From assembly GCA_963575645.1 (NCBI GenBank), contig OY754464.1, forward strand, positions 63,586,948-63,650,947: 64,000 nt of DNA, read 5' to 3'. The position numbers and the translations under genes are program-made. Shown in pieces: positions 36,401 through 47,974 of this stretch; position 1 is the stretch's first letter, and each line of letters starts with the position of its first letter. The stretch comes from Xanthostigma xanthostigma. Lineage: Eukaryota; Arthropoda; Insecta; Raphidioptera; Raphidiidae. Below the pieces are notes generated by a model, which saw nothing but the letters and a program-made list of their open reading frames with translations, had not been told where the DNA came from and made no database searches.

Positions 36401-37146
36401 TGTCCATGTTATTCTTGCAAGTTGAGGAATCAACGATTCGATTATTTACTTCCACTCAACTTGACAATACAGCACTTTTGCTTCTCGAGTGCTCATATGC
36501 AACTACTAATTAATAATAAATATTTGTGCATTAATTTCCAGCTCATAAAAATATTCGTCTATTCATTACACACGGAGGAGCATTAAGTACCCAGGAATCC
36601 TTATACCACGGAGTTCCAATCGTTGGTATACCAATCTTCGCTGATCAACGAATGAATGTCAACAGAATGGTTGAACGTGGCTATGGACAAAAAGTTGAAT
36701 ATTCGGATTTAACTTTCGACAATTTATTGAGAGCAATTCAAGAAGTTCTAAACAATCCAAAGTGAGTCATATCTACACAAATAATCTCTTTGTAAAATAT
36801 GTAATAGTTTTTACGTAAAAATGAATTCAAATACATTTTGTCAATATGAAATAATTGCACATATTCTAGGTACAAAGAAAATATACAAAAGGCATCTGCG
36901 CGATTTAGAGATCAGCCTCAAACTTCGCTGGAAAGAGCCGTGTTTTGGACGGAATATGTGCTAAGACACGGTGGCGCCCAACATCTACAACCCCCCTCTA
37001 TTCACATGTCGGCCTACCAAGCCTACTCTTTAGACATCGTAGCACTACTATTAGCGATAATAATTGCTGTAATTAGTATACCTATTTATTTATGTCAATG
37101 TTTATGTAAAGCTAGGAAAAGTACGAAAAAAGTAAAAATAAATTAA
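32316..37146 (+). CDS. UGT-5: UDP-glycosyltransferase, complete (518 aa)
   Basis: Exons 32316-32538, 34318-34928, 35576-35801, 36542-36761, 36870-37146. Signal peptide 1-21 (cleavage near VNG); His35 in RSHHIW; Asp135 in TDTAGNECFYP; donor loop FSLGTN; signature about 361-389 (FITHGG...FADQ); anchor plus KVKIN tail. Exon 2 is 9 nt longer than in UGT-2; the stretch YEMIMKE carries two residues absent from its near twin UGT-6. Exon 3 begins one codon shorter (NIK instead of KNIK), a feature shared with UGT-6 to UGT-8 and so a marker of the downstream half of the array. In exon 3, VQSVHLKK replaces VRSxNLGK. Intron 1 contains a 1.4-kb nested fold-back; intron 4 is 108 bp. It should be functional. 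Confidence 0.94.
33055..33237. repeat. 183-bp palindromic MITE
   Basis: AATAATTACATTCGACAAAT ... with the exact complement at the other end. Arms of about 60 bp; centre has ACGTTGTTATAACAACGT. Confidence 0.8.
33292..33962 (+). repeat. Interspersed repeat I, copy 1
   Basis: Opens TATTGGCGTCGGTCGGATGG and closes near CGCACTGCGACC. Contains a (TA)n microsatellite at 33388-33445 and AAAAATACCGAAAAAA. A duplicated TTAGTGTATTTGCCATAAGG unit sits just before it. Related copies are at 37490 and 38376. Confidence 0.55.
35348..35466. mobile_element. 119-bp hairpin MITE
   Basis: ACACCACACTGGCCGAAAGT on the left mirrors ACTTTCGGCCCTTATGTGGT on the right; lies 110 bp before UGT-5 exon 3. Confidence 0.65.
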
Positions 37147-37490
37147 TATAAAAGAAGATTTTTTTATGTAACTTCCCTTCTTTATCTTTTCAAGCAGATA
37201 TTATTAAAAAGAGCAGTCAGCAATCTAGGGATTTCATAATCGAAGTTTTGATCGGTTCAGGGGTTGTTTTTCTAGTTTAATAATAAAATATTTAAGGAAG
37301 AAGACGCTTAATAACGTGCAAACTACGTATTTCAAAGTCACTAAAAAAAAAAATATAAAAACTTTTTAATAAATTATCGTCCTTCAAATAAAGCCACTAA
37401 AAAGCCAAAAATAAAGTTTTGAAATCGACACCATTTCAATGGAAATACATAAAAAGTTATATACATAGTAACTAAATTGGCGCCGACATC
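37147..37490. other. 3' flank of UGT-5
   Basis: AT-rich, AATAAA overlaps the last codons. No gene seen. Confidence 0.4.
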
Positions 37491-37800
37491 AAAACATTAT
37501 TTTTGGCTTCTTAGAGGCTTTTCTGAAGGAGGTTTTATTTTTTTAAGAATTGAAAATAGTTTTGGTATCCAAAAACACCGAAAAAATAAACAAAATTCTT
37601 TGAAATGTAACCACGCAGTAAAAATTAAAAAGTGCCCCCAAATTTTAACAAAATAGTCCAATAAGGCCGGACTCACAAAATTTTAAGAAAACATTAGTTT
37701 AAGGATTATACAGTACTGACTAAAGACGTATATAAAATTTAGAGCAGATGTATTTTTTATTTTGCTTAAAAAACAAATTTAAACCATCTGCGTGACGGAA
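37490..37800 (+). repeat. Interspersed repeat I, partial copy
   Basis: Shares ACACCGAAAAAATAA and GGCCGGACT-type segments with the copies at 33292 and 38376; ends are not clear. Confidence 0.4.
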
Positions 37801-37850
37801 ACACCCTATTTTGTCCAGAGATTCAAATCTTAGATTAACGTCTGAATAGA

Positions 37851-37972
37851 ACTCTTCAAATAAATAAAATTATCGGCCAATTTTTTCAGACTGTATATTG
37901 ACAAAAAATTATAATTTTTTGTCAATATACAGTCTGAAAAAATTGGTCGATAAATTTATTTATCTGGATGAA
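37851..37972. repeat. Fold-back family C, deleted to its two ends
   Basis: Near-perfect palindrome made only of the two terminal repeats (AAATTATCGGCCAATTTTTT ... and complement) joined at TTATAATTT. A deletion derivative of the 62254-62571 element. Confidence 0.65.
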
Positions 37973-38375
37973 AAGAATTACAAATCGATATTTCGTTAGT
38001 TTTCAAGTTTTGAATTGTTTTATAAATTTCAAATAACAATTTTTGTTATTGCTAAAAGTATGCATATCACGATAAGATAGATGAATAGTACTTTTTAAAA
38101 ATTTCAAGAAGAATTACATTCCAAAAAATTAGTTCTCTGTTTTATAAATCGTGTTTACGGAAAACACATCAGAGATAGTGTTATGCATACGATTTGTTTA
38201 TAATTTATAATCTTGGTTTTTATTATTCTTGTTATAATGACACGACAAAACTCAACAATTAAAAGTAAAAAAAAAAACATTAAAAAATCGTTTATAGTCC
38301 TTCTCAAAAATTATATTCAAAATGTAATCATAACTATTATTTTTAAGTGTAATTGACACGTGGATAATATAATAC

Positions 38376-38760
38376 CTACTATTGGTGGCGGTCGGATGGC
38401 GGAACCTACGGATCGGACCAAAATTTTTTAACGTTTCATATCCTCTTGAACAATTCGGCTATTATTTTTGGATATGTTTCTAAAATAGGCCTTTAAATTT
38501 CTACAGCGTCAAAAATAATAACTTTCGGAAGAGTTAATCCAACCATTTTAAAGTATAGTTTTTGAGGATTGAAAAATATTTTTAGGCCAAAAAATACCGA
38601 AAAAACTCTCAGAATCGTTTCAAAATTGAAATTCAATTATTTATAAAATATGTTAAAATTTTAATAAAATCAATCAAAAAGAACAGGACTTACAAATATG
38701 AAAACAACAGTTTGCTGGTACGGGTTTACTCACAAAAGAACGTCAGTTTAGCATTGCGAC
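38376..38760 (+). repeat. Interspersed repeat I, copy 3
   Basis: Opens TATTGGTGGCGGTCGGATGG and closes AGTTTAGCATTGCGACC, paralleling 33292-33962 without the (TA)n run. Confidence 0.55.
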
Positions 38761-38929
38761 CTTATTTTTCTTTTTTTGGTTGCCTTGTTCCCATATAAAT
38801 ATACATATTTTTGACAACTCGCTGATAAGATAACTTAAAAAAATAAAGATAAAATCAAAACATTTGGGTAATTGCGGGATAGACGGATACTTGCTATACA
38901 TATAACGTTGCTAATGTGAATTTAAGTTT

Positions 38930-39075
38930 TACCATTCCAATCCTGCACATGTAGGGAATGGTACTAGCTTAGGTCAAAAATTTTACAATGTTTTTTCGTT
39001 TTGAGGTCCCCTGAATCCGAAAAACATATTTTTGGAAAAACTCTCTGCGTCTGTTTATCTGTTGGTCTGTTTGTA
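38930..39075 (+). repeat. Interspersed repeat H, second copy
   Basis: TTTGAGGTCCCCTGAATCCG with AAAAACATATTTTTGG corresponds to the minus strand of 22190-22390. About 130 bp before the conserved flank of UGT-6. Confidence 0.5.
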
Positions 39076-39202
39076 TGTTTCATAAGCGCACCCGACCCCA
39101 TCTTTGAATTTCTAAAAACATATTTACCTATCTTCAAGAGATAACTTACACTGTATGTGATAAAATTTTGAATTAATGGAGGGGGGACACAAGACGCGCA
39201 AT

Positions 39203-39308
39203 GTATATACCTACTTGGATATTTTCGGCATATTTATTCACTGTCACCCATGCAGCGATCTGCCAACACACAAATCATAATATGTGAACAGATTTCAATA
39301 GCAATAAA
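39203..39308 (+). promoter_or_regulatory. UGT-6 proximal 5' flank, conserved with UGT-5
   Basis: Partner of the block before UGT-5. It stays similar right to the ATG even though the gene carries a frameshift, so the gene may still be transcribed. Confidence 0.5.
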
Positions 39309-39728
39309 ATGCTTTTACCGTTAACGATTCTACTGACGACATGTCAATTATTGTTTAATAATGTAAATGGCGCCAACATATTAGCAATAACACCAATGTT
39401 ATCTCGAAGTCATCACATATGGACGAGGGTTCTACTAATTGCGTTAGCTGAAAGAGGACACAACGTAACGTTCATTGGTCCTGATAAAGAAAAAATAATA
39501 ACGCCGAATCTAACCGGAATTCATTTTGAAGGTACATATTAAAATATTTCAAAAATAAATGTATCATTTTGTAACAGTTATGCATATTAAAACAGTTTGG
39601 AGCATACAAGTATTCAAGAATTATAAGGCGCAAAATTTTCATACAGTGTATACAATGTGACGTTGAGTAACAATGAAATATTGACAGACCATCTTTTTTA
39701 AAGTTCTTTTATTAACTTCGCTTATATA

Positions 39729-40421
39729 CAGTGTGGTCACTTAAGTGTGCAATTTTTAATTAAATGCACAACCAAAATACAAATATTGCCAAAAGTTGGT
39801 GCATGTCCGATGATCATTTTAGGTGCTCTTAGAATTGTTGAAACTCAAACAGCATACAGGGTGTTTAATATCGTTGCAACAAACTTAAAGTTTGTGATTC
39901 CATAAAAAGGTAAAAATCTAAGTTAATTTACAAATATGCCTGAATTTGAACAAAGTTATGCGAAATTGATTTGATTTTGAATAATTTATTAGTGTGTTTA
40001 AAAGGTAAGTATAAAAAAAAAATTTCAAAAAAATTATAATTTTGGTTTTCAAAAAAAAATTTTTTTTCTTAGAAGGCCATGTTTTGGTATTTGGACATAA
40101 CTTTTAATTTAAACAACTTTTTCTTATAACATTTCGCTGAATTTTTTTAAATAAGGGCACTTTACTCTTGTACAATTTTTATATTTTTTGACCCACCCTG
40201 TATGCTGTTTGAGTTTCAACAATTCTAAGGCCTAGTTTATATGAGAGACGTTAAACGCGCGTTGGGCCAACGCGCGTTGAACGCTCTTCATGTGTGCTAG
40301 GCCTTAGAGCACCTAAAATGATTATCGGACATGCACCAACTTTTGGCAATATTTGTATTTTGGTTGTGCATTTCATTAAAAATTTTCCCATATTATGTTG
40401 CACACTTAAGTGACCACACTG
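39729..40421. mobile_element. Tc1/mariner-like inverted-repeat element
   Basis: Ends CAGTGTGGTCACTTAAGTGT / ACACTTAAGTGACCACACTG between TA dinucleotides, arms about 150 bp. A 77-bp Harbinger-like MITE interrupts the right arm. No transposase. UGT-6 intron 1. Confidence 0.75.
40228..40304. mobile_element. 77-bp Harbinger-like mini-MITE
   Basis: Ends AGGCCTAGTTTATATGAGAG and CTAGGCCT with GTTAAACGCGCGTTGGGCC inside. TA lies at both edges, and the uninterrupted opposite arm of the host element gives the empty site. Same family as 51822-52033 and 54487-55216. Confidence 0.7.
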
Positions 40422-40645
40422 TATATGTATGTATATATCTATCTGAATCTTTCAATTTAATTTTAACCCACTTCAAGATGGCTGAATAATTTGAAATTTT
40501 AAGCACGTAGAATCCATAACAATACTATAATTTAAAAATATATTAATAAATAAATACACAATTTATATAAGCATAGTCATTTGAAGGTGGGTTTTTAGGG
40601 TTATATTTAAAATTAGAGTTACACTCAAACAAGCACTCTTTTATA

Positions 40646-40903
40646 GTAATGTGGACTAAAGTAAAAAATAATTTTTAAATATAAAGATTTTGTTCAGTAG
40701 CAATAAGAAGTTCCCTAATTCGATATACTCGTAAGTATATTTAATTTTTGAATAAGCTATTCTCGCTTTTTGAAAAGCTTAAAATGAGAATAGCTTATTC
40801 AAAAAATTTAATTAAGAGTATATCGAATTAGGGGACTTTTATGTCTGTTGAACAAAATTTGTGTATTTAAAAATTATTTTTTACTTTTGAGAGTCCACAT
40901 TAA
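40646..40903. mobile_element. Fold-back element in UGT-6 intron 1
   Basis: Arms from AATGTGGACTAAAGTAAAAA (left) to its complement ending GTCCACATT (right). The core pairs GAATAAGCTATTCTC with GAGAATAGCTTATTC. Confidence 0.65.
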
Positions 40904-42689
40904 AAAATAAAACAGTTTTTTTTTGAGTATTTTCACAGAAATATCACTACTTTAGTAACCAATTTATTTTCGCAGCATAATTTAAAATTCAAAGTTATTC
41001 CCGTTAAAAACACCAGTTGCTTTATTTACTTTTTAAGCTTAAATCTCAAGAACCATCTTTATTAAAAACAAAAATAAATTTTCAATATTACATTTCAGGT
41101 GTATACGAAAAATTTCTTAATGAAACATCCATCATGAGTTTTGCCGATATGAGCACAATAGAAGAATGGAACGGATATTTCGAATGGGGTTTTACGCAAT
41201 GTATATATGAGTTAAATACAAACGGTTTCCAAAAATTGCGTAGTTATCCACCTAATTTCATTCGATCTCATAATTACGGATACTTTCGCTAATGAGTGTT
41301 TTTATCCACTTATCGAATATTTTGGATCACCACCAATTGTTGGTGTGAGTGCTTATGGATTACTTCCATGGACGTCATTCTTTATTGGTGGCTATGAATA
41401 TCCAGCCATAGTACCAACTGCTGGACATCTGACGAATCGAATGTCGTTCAGTGATCGATTTTGGAATTTCATTTATACGAGTTATATAATTTATAACTAT
41501 AAATATTATTACATTCCTAAGTTAGAGCAGATAAATAAAGAATATTACGGATATGAAATGAAAGAAACTATTGAAAACATGAACAAAAAGATGAGCATAT
41601 ATATAGCAAATATACATCCAGTTATAGATTTTCCTAGACCTACAATGCCTGGAATAATTCCAGTTGCAGGCATGCATATTAAACCATCTGAACCGATTCC
41701 AAATGTAAGTATCTTAAAATCAAGGACTGAAACCGTAACGGTTAAAAACCGAAACCGAAACCACTATTTCAGGAAAAAAGCAGAAAATAAAACCGAATAA
41801 GTCGTGGGAATTGGTTTCATTTGGTTTTCAGAAAAATTTTCGTGTCTCGAGTTCCAGGAAAATCCCAAATTCTAGGACTTTTTTTCTTGAAAGTAAAAAG
41901 GAAGAAGTGTTTTGGTTTCCAAAATTTAAATTTTTGTTGTTTTGAATTATTTATCAGTTTTATACTGTATCTGACAGTTTGACCATATCGGAATTTTGAG
42001 TTGTTTCTCAGTCGCTTATATGAATTTAGATAGATAAATAGATATTTATTCGGCCAGTTGAGAAATACATCTATTTGATAACTGACAGATTTAACTATTA
42101 CTTCTGTTTTATTTAGCTCTGGATAATTTTACTACTACCGCTATACAGGCATGAAAAACAACTATTTTATAGAGTCATACAAAAAGTACTTTCATTAATA
42201 AGAGCATTATTCATTAACACCTAATAAAATTCGACAAAAATATTTTTTGTAGAATATTAAGGAGTTTTTGGATAACGCAAAAGAAGGATTCATCCTATTT
42301 TCTTTAGGGACAAACGTAAAATCAGTCCATTTAGGAAAAGACAAAATAAATGCAATATTAAAAGCCCTCGAACAATTATCGCTTAAGGTTTTATGGAAAT
42401 GGGAATCCGATACACTTCCTGGAAAACCAGAAAACGTTATGATTCAGAAGTGGCTGCCGGCACAAGGGAATATCTTAGGTAAAAAACTAAAATGAATTTA
42501 CAATTTTATTCACTTTAAACGTAGAATATTTAATGTATTGAACAAAATATTAATTTATAAAATTGTTCAAGAACAAAATGAACAGTCTAATGTAAGAAAA
42601 AAGAAATATAAACATAAAGATAATGAAGACAAAAGTAATACATTGCAATTACTTAGCTCTCGTTCGATTTTAAGCGCAAATCTTAATGA

Positions 42690-42945
42690 AATATTAGTTA
42701 TCTCAGCAAGTTAAGTAGGTTTACAAAACTTTTTTCTGTCACCCGATAGCGCCACTGGCAAGTAAAGTATGTGTCATTCTATTGTTAGTACTGCTTATAT
42801 TTTCGGCCACCTGATGGCGCCACTAGCCAGTAAAGTATTTGTCATCCTCTTTCTATCTTCACTAACTTATATCTCCCTCTCAACTTCCGTTCGCCAGCTT
42901 ACTCCCCAAGTCAAGCGTGCGTAAAGAAGTTTTACTTCAAAAATC
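42690..42945. repeat. Duplicated block in UGT-6 intron 3
   Basis: CACC(C/T)GATAGCGCCACTGGC and AGTAAAGTATGTGTCAT-type sequence occur twice (about 42740 and 42811). An AAGAAGTTTTACTTC end of the 11938 MITE family follows near 42930. Confidence 0.5.
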
Positions 42946-43459
42946 TATTATATTAAGTTATTATACTAGACTTGTGTTACTTCGACTCGACTTGATAATT
43001 TGGCTACTTTGATAATTTTGGTTGCTCGAGTACTCACATGCAACTACTAATTAATAATAAATATGTGTGTACTAATTTCCAGCTCATAAAAATATTCGTT
43101 TATTCATTACACACGGAGGAGGCTTAAGTACCCAGGAATCTTTATACTATGGCGTTCCAATAGTTGGCATACCATTCTTCGCTGATCAACGAATGAATGC
43201 CAACAAAATGGTTGAACGTGGTTATGGACTAAAGGTTGAATATTCAGGTCTAAAATCCGACAATTTTTTGAAAACAATTCAAGAAGTTCTAAACAATCCA
43301 AAGTGAGTTATGTCTACACAAACAAATATTCTTCAAGGACCCCGCACAAACCTTATGGAATTTGGTTCTCAGTTAAATTGAACGAAAATGGTTTTATTTT
43401 ATAAAGAAAAAGGTCGCATAGCCTATAAAAACCATTAGATTTGTAGCTACAGATATGTT

Positions 43460-43987
43460 CAGGGTTGCCAGACGTACGAGAAATCTCGTACCATTACGAG
43501 ATTTACAGTTTTTGTACTAGATACAAGAATAACAAAATTCTCATACAATTTTGTACGAGATTTTAACAATGATGATTGCCTTCGCTAGGTATCAGCCAAA
43601 AAGTGTAAGAATTTGCATATTTACCTATTTCACACACCACAAAACGATCGACTGGGCGCATCACTAATTGCACTACCTCATCAGTATCACTATATATGAA
43701 ACTAGACAACTTGAGTGAGGAATCCCCTTTTAATGTATTTATTTATTGTTGTCCTTATTACACTAATGTTAATCACTATCAGTTCTAATTGTTTCATTTG
43801 AATTGACAGCTAAACGCGCAAAGAATATGACTACTCAAAGTTAAATAGTACAGTAAATATCATAAATTATAAATTTTATTCGATATACCTATACTTTAAA
43901 TTTATACTTGTACGAGATTAACTGTTGAAAGTACGAGATATATAATAACACTGGTACGAAAAAAAAATCCGTTATCTGTCAACCCTG
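43460..43987. mobile_element. hAT-type MITE, family A copy 2
   Basis: CAGGGTTGCCAGACG start; right end TGTCAACCCTG (one change from the left). 528 bp, flanked by a perfect 8-bp target duplication GATATGTT (43452-43459 and 43988-43995). UGT-6 intron 4. Confidence 0.87.
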
Positions 43988-44724
43988 GATATGTTTAGCG
44001 ATATTTTAGATATAGGGATATCCATTAAATTCTCAAACATGTTTGTGCTTTTTTTTAAAAATAAAAAAATAGTCAAAAACTAGGTAATGTTGGAAGGTGT
44101 CACCTGTATAAAATAATAATGTCATATTCGGATTCAGCGCACTCGAAAACATATTTCTAGAGCTTAGGATTTTTCAGGTTGCGAATTCAATGAATTTCTC
44201 TATATCTAAAATCTCGCTAAACATGTCTGTAGCTAAAAATCTATTGGTTTTTAAGCTATGCGCCCATGGATACTTTTTTTAATGACCTTTAAACTATAAA
44301 ATAAAAGCAAATCCCATACATTTTGTTAATGCTAATAATATATTTGCATATATTCTAGGTACAAAGAAAATATTCAAAAGGCGTCTGAACGATTTAGAGA
44401 TCAGCCTCAAACGCCGCTGGAAAGAGCCGTGTTTTGGACGGAGTATGTGCTAAGACACGGCGGCGCCCAACATCTACAACCCCCCTCTCTTCACATGTCA
44501 GCCTACCAAGCCTACTCTCTAGACATCGTAGCACTACTATTAGCGATAATAATTGCTGTAATTAGTATACCTATTTATTTATGTCGATGTTTATGTAAAG
44601 CTAGGAAAAGTACAAAAAAAAATAAAATAAATTAATCAAAAAAAAAGACACGTTCTTATATATTTGTCATCTTATGTTTTAAAGCAAGTATATGCACCAA
44701 AAATAGCGATGAGCAAACTTATTA

Positions 44725-45642
44725 AGGTCGCTGAACACGTGACTGGTTTTGCCGTTGCTGGGTTGCGGGCGCCCTTTCGTGCTCACAAGATGGATTTCAA
44801 AATTAAAACCGGGGCTATTTTCTGTGTTTGTTTTAGTGATGTGCCGGATCGTTAAAAATGTATATCCGCGGATACGGATCTGAATACGGATATTTGGTTT
44901 CAAGATCCGCGGATACGGATATGGATACGGATGTTAAATTTCTTAGAGTACGCGGCGGTAAATATTGCACATCGACCTTTGGAAAGAGACTATCTATTAT
45001 ATAAAAAAAGTTATTGACCTCTTTAAGAGTTAACTCTCATAACAGATTGTCTCTTTCCAAAGATCTATGTGCAATATCTCATTATAAAGATAGTTTTTAG
45101 TACCTTTGAGTTAAGTACTATTGGTATGGTATAATGGTACTCACTACGATAAATGTTTGCAATATAAAGGTGCCAAATACGATTTTAAAAAATAAAAAAT
45201 AATCTAAACGGAATTTAAAAGTCTTTCATTATTACCTAATCATCTATAATTATATATAAAATTTCATCTATGAATTGAAAATTAATAAAGTAAAAGATCC
45301 GCCAAAAACTAACGGATACGGATACGGATCTTTCTTCTCCCTCGGATATCCGCAGATACGGATACGGATACGGATATCCGGCACATCACTAGTTTGTTTA
45401 TGTGCTTGTTTTGACTAAGAATCAATCAGGAAACAATATCTTGTCACGTGGGTGACATGGGCAAAGGCCCACAAACAAGCATGGCATCATTCAAAGACAA
45501 TAAACGTTCCCTTTTGTTTACATACGAGTGAAGCGAACACATAAAAGCCATCACGAAACCCAGCGCCACAGCATGCTTTAAACCTTGTAGTCAAGTGTAG
45601 TTAGGAATCTTGCGGCAGAACCAACCTCGTGTGCAGCGACCT
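44725..45642. mobile_element. PIF/Harbinger-like MITE, family F copy 2, with nested hAT
   Basis: Ends AGGTCGCTGAACACGTG / CTCGTGTGCAGCGACCT, TTA target duplication. Interior shares CAAAATTA(A/G)AACCGGGGC and GTGAAGCGAACACATAAAAG with 19646-20099. The hAT element 44834-45391 is inserted in it. Starts 90 bp after the UGT-6 stop. Confidence 0.78.
44834..45391. mobile_element. hAT-type element with GGATAC-repeat ends, copy 1
   Basis: Ends TAGTGATGTGCCGGAT / ATCCGGCACATCACTA, 558 bp, with a perfect 8-bp target duplication GTTTGTTT. Subterminal zones are arrays of (C)GGATA(C/T). A second copy in opposite orientation fills 63499-64000. Confidence 0.88.
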
Positions 45643-45649
45643 TTACTTG

Positions 45650-46130
45650 GGATTTCTAACTCGGAATATTGTCAGAGGATTCGCAAAAAATTAAATCTGA
45701 AATGAAGTGAAAATAGAATTTGTTTGTCATATGCTAGAAATGTTCACTGAATCTATCTCATTCAGTCAACAACTTTGACGATTTTGGCTCGGAGGACGTA
45801 TGTCGTACATACACAATACACATATGATGCACGGCTTATTGCAGTAGTGACTAGTGTTACACTGTATATTGTATGTTATAAACACTATTTAAAAAAAGTT
45901 AATAATTAAAACAGTATAAACATGAATGTGGTTCATAATTTAAACACCCCCCCCCCCCCTTAGTCCTGACTCATGTTAAGAGGTATCCCTGGTTGGCACT
46001 GCAGAACACCCATTTAAAATGTTCTTGCGTCGCCCCTGTCACTAGTCATTGTCATAAAGCCCGTTAAGCAACAAAATATATAATCTATTTCAAGTTATTC
46101 TCAATAATTCTTAGATAGTACCTACAACCT
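45650..46130. other. Spacer between UGT-6 and UGT-7, left part
   Basis: No gene seen. A C-run of about 14 bases near 45946-45959 may be error-prone in the assembly. Confidence 0.4.
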
Positions 46131-46131
46131 A

Positions 46132-47454
46132 CCGGAAGTTTTGAAAATTGGTGATTTTATAGATTTCGATGTGCTCTTTCCGAATTTCTACTTTTCCACC
46201 TCGTATCTTATCCGCTCGCGCCACCATATTGGAAGAATGGCGCCTAAAACAGTTTTTTGTCAATTTTTTCTAATTTTTTTGGCTAAAGAAGTATTTTAAC
46301 AAACCCTTTAAGTATGCTATCAAAGTATTTTTTTTTTCAACAATTGTTTCATCGAAATTTGTCAAGTAATTGAAAACCTACGCAGTCCTCCAATGTAGAG
46401 CTACATATATAATTTTTAAAGTACTTAAAAAATTTTTAGAACACACCTAATACTTCAAGAAAATGATATATGTATATTTTTTTTTTATTCAGAGAAAAAA
46501 AAGAAATGCGCTTCGACTACTCAGGTCATTAGCACATAATATTATAAAAATAGGTTACAAAATGTGTTATGGAATACAAAATATTATAAGATATTTAGGT
46601 ATAAAGTTACGATGCTAGAGGGTAAGTATAGACAGTAATTTATAGTAGATAGTAATAAAGGGTAAGTACAGTAGTTAATAGAAGTTAAGTATAGTAATAA
46701 GGTAAGTACAATGTTGATATAGTGTAGTTAGATAAAGTCAATATTTTTGTATTATAGAGCCTTAGTAATTTTTTTTTTATATATTTAGGTATTTATTTAT
46801 TTATTATTATTTTTTTTTTGTTTCAGAAACACTGCACCATGGTATTTAGGAGATAGGGAGGAAAAAAGGTTATGAATTTAGACGGTGGATTTGAGAGAGC
46901 GTTTTTTTTTGAGCTGATTGGTAAGTCCTGTTTCTTGTAGAAATTTCATTAATTTATTTACGTTGAGTTGTGTATTATTTAGTATTCCTTCTAGGCTTTC
47001 CGGGAGTATGCAATCATATCTGGCCTGAAAGTATTTTAGATATGCAGTCTGTGAGAACATGTTTGATAGTTAAGTGGACATTGCAATTAGTTTCATATCA
47101 TTTGCTTGATCTAGTCAAAAGTTACAGCCATTTCCGTACAACGCGCGCGCTCCCAAAGCCTATTACAATCTGAGCAGGCGATCAACGCGTGTCAATTTGT
47201 GACAGTTAATAAATTTTTGTTCGCTGGAATTTCATGTGAAAAATACATCTTATACATGTTTCCTTCGTAAAATTTTCCGTTATTTCCAATGGCGCTCTAA
47301 AAATGAGTCGAAAAGAAGATATTGTCAAAAAACTGTTTTTAGGCTCCATTTTTCTAATAGGGTGGCGCGGGCGATAAAGATACGAGGTGGAAAATTATAA
47401 ATTCAGAAAGAGCACATCGAAATCTATAAAACCACCAATTTTCAAAACTCCCGG
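46132..47454. mobile_element. 1.3-kb fold-back element
   Basis: Arms of about 150 bp: CCGGAAGTTTTGAAAATTGG and TAGATTTCGATGTGCTCTTT on the left, complements on the right. The interior has a minus-strand frame of 60 residues (46878-47060) without a family I recognise. Class unknown. Confidence 0.65.
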
Positions 47455-47974
47455 AAAACTTTACGGGAAAACTACCAAATGACTTACTAATAATTCTTTG
47501 CAATTTCATAATTCGTCAAAAGAATAATTACTTGATATTTCATTTGTTATTAACTTTTGAACTGTTTTATATTCAATTACCGTGAATATTTACCATAAAA
47601 ATAAATAAAAAAATTAAAAGATTGATATTCACTATAAGCATGTGCGTATAGTTAAAGATAAGACTGATAAAAATATTATCTTCAAAATATGTACTACATT
47701 CTAAAAATTAGTTGTTGCTGTTTTGTAAACACCTAGTTCACGGAAAATGCTTTGAAAATAATGAAAACTTACGTGAGTAGTTGATAACCTTGATCCATTA
47801 TATTCTTTTTATAGTGACATGGCAGAACTTATATCTTATTTAAAAATTACTTAAAAATAGATTTATTAAGTACCTATTTAACCAAACCGCTAATGATTAT
47901 TTAATCACTTAAACAGTATCGTAGCTGTACGCAGTTTATTATTTACTAAGACATAATATTCGGTACTGAACAAT
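47455..47974. other. 5' flank of UGT-7
   Basis: AT-rich. AACCTTGATCC at about 47783 resembles half of the UGT-3/4 block, but the match is partial. No gene seen. Confidence 0.35.

Larger units (their letters stand above)
39309..44635 (+). pseudogene. UGT-6: UDP-glycosyltransferase with one-base frameshift in exon 2
   Basis: Exons 39309-39531, 41099-41704, 42253-42478, 43083-43302, 44359-44635. Everything except one spot looks intact: start, signal peptide, SHHIW, all splice sites, anchor and KNKIN tail. In exon 2 a run of three T at 41256-41258 stands where UGT-5 has two. The shift leads to a stop at 41290-41292, predicting a truncated product of about 138 residues that lacks the whole C-terminal domain. 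Without the extra base the gene would be 516 codons. Other conserved spots also changed: TGDYEYP became IGGYEYP and YHGVP became YYGVP, which fits relaxed constraint. The near identity with UGT-5 says the duplication and the lesion are young. A homopolymer sequencing or assembly error is the main alternative. Confidence 0.8.
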
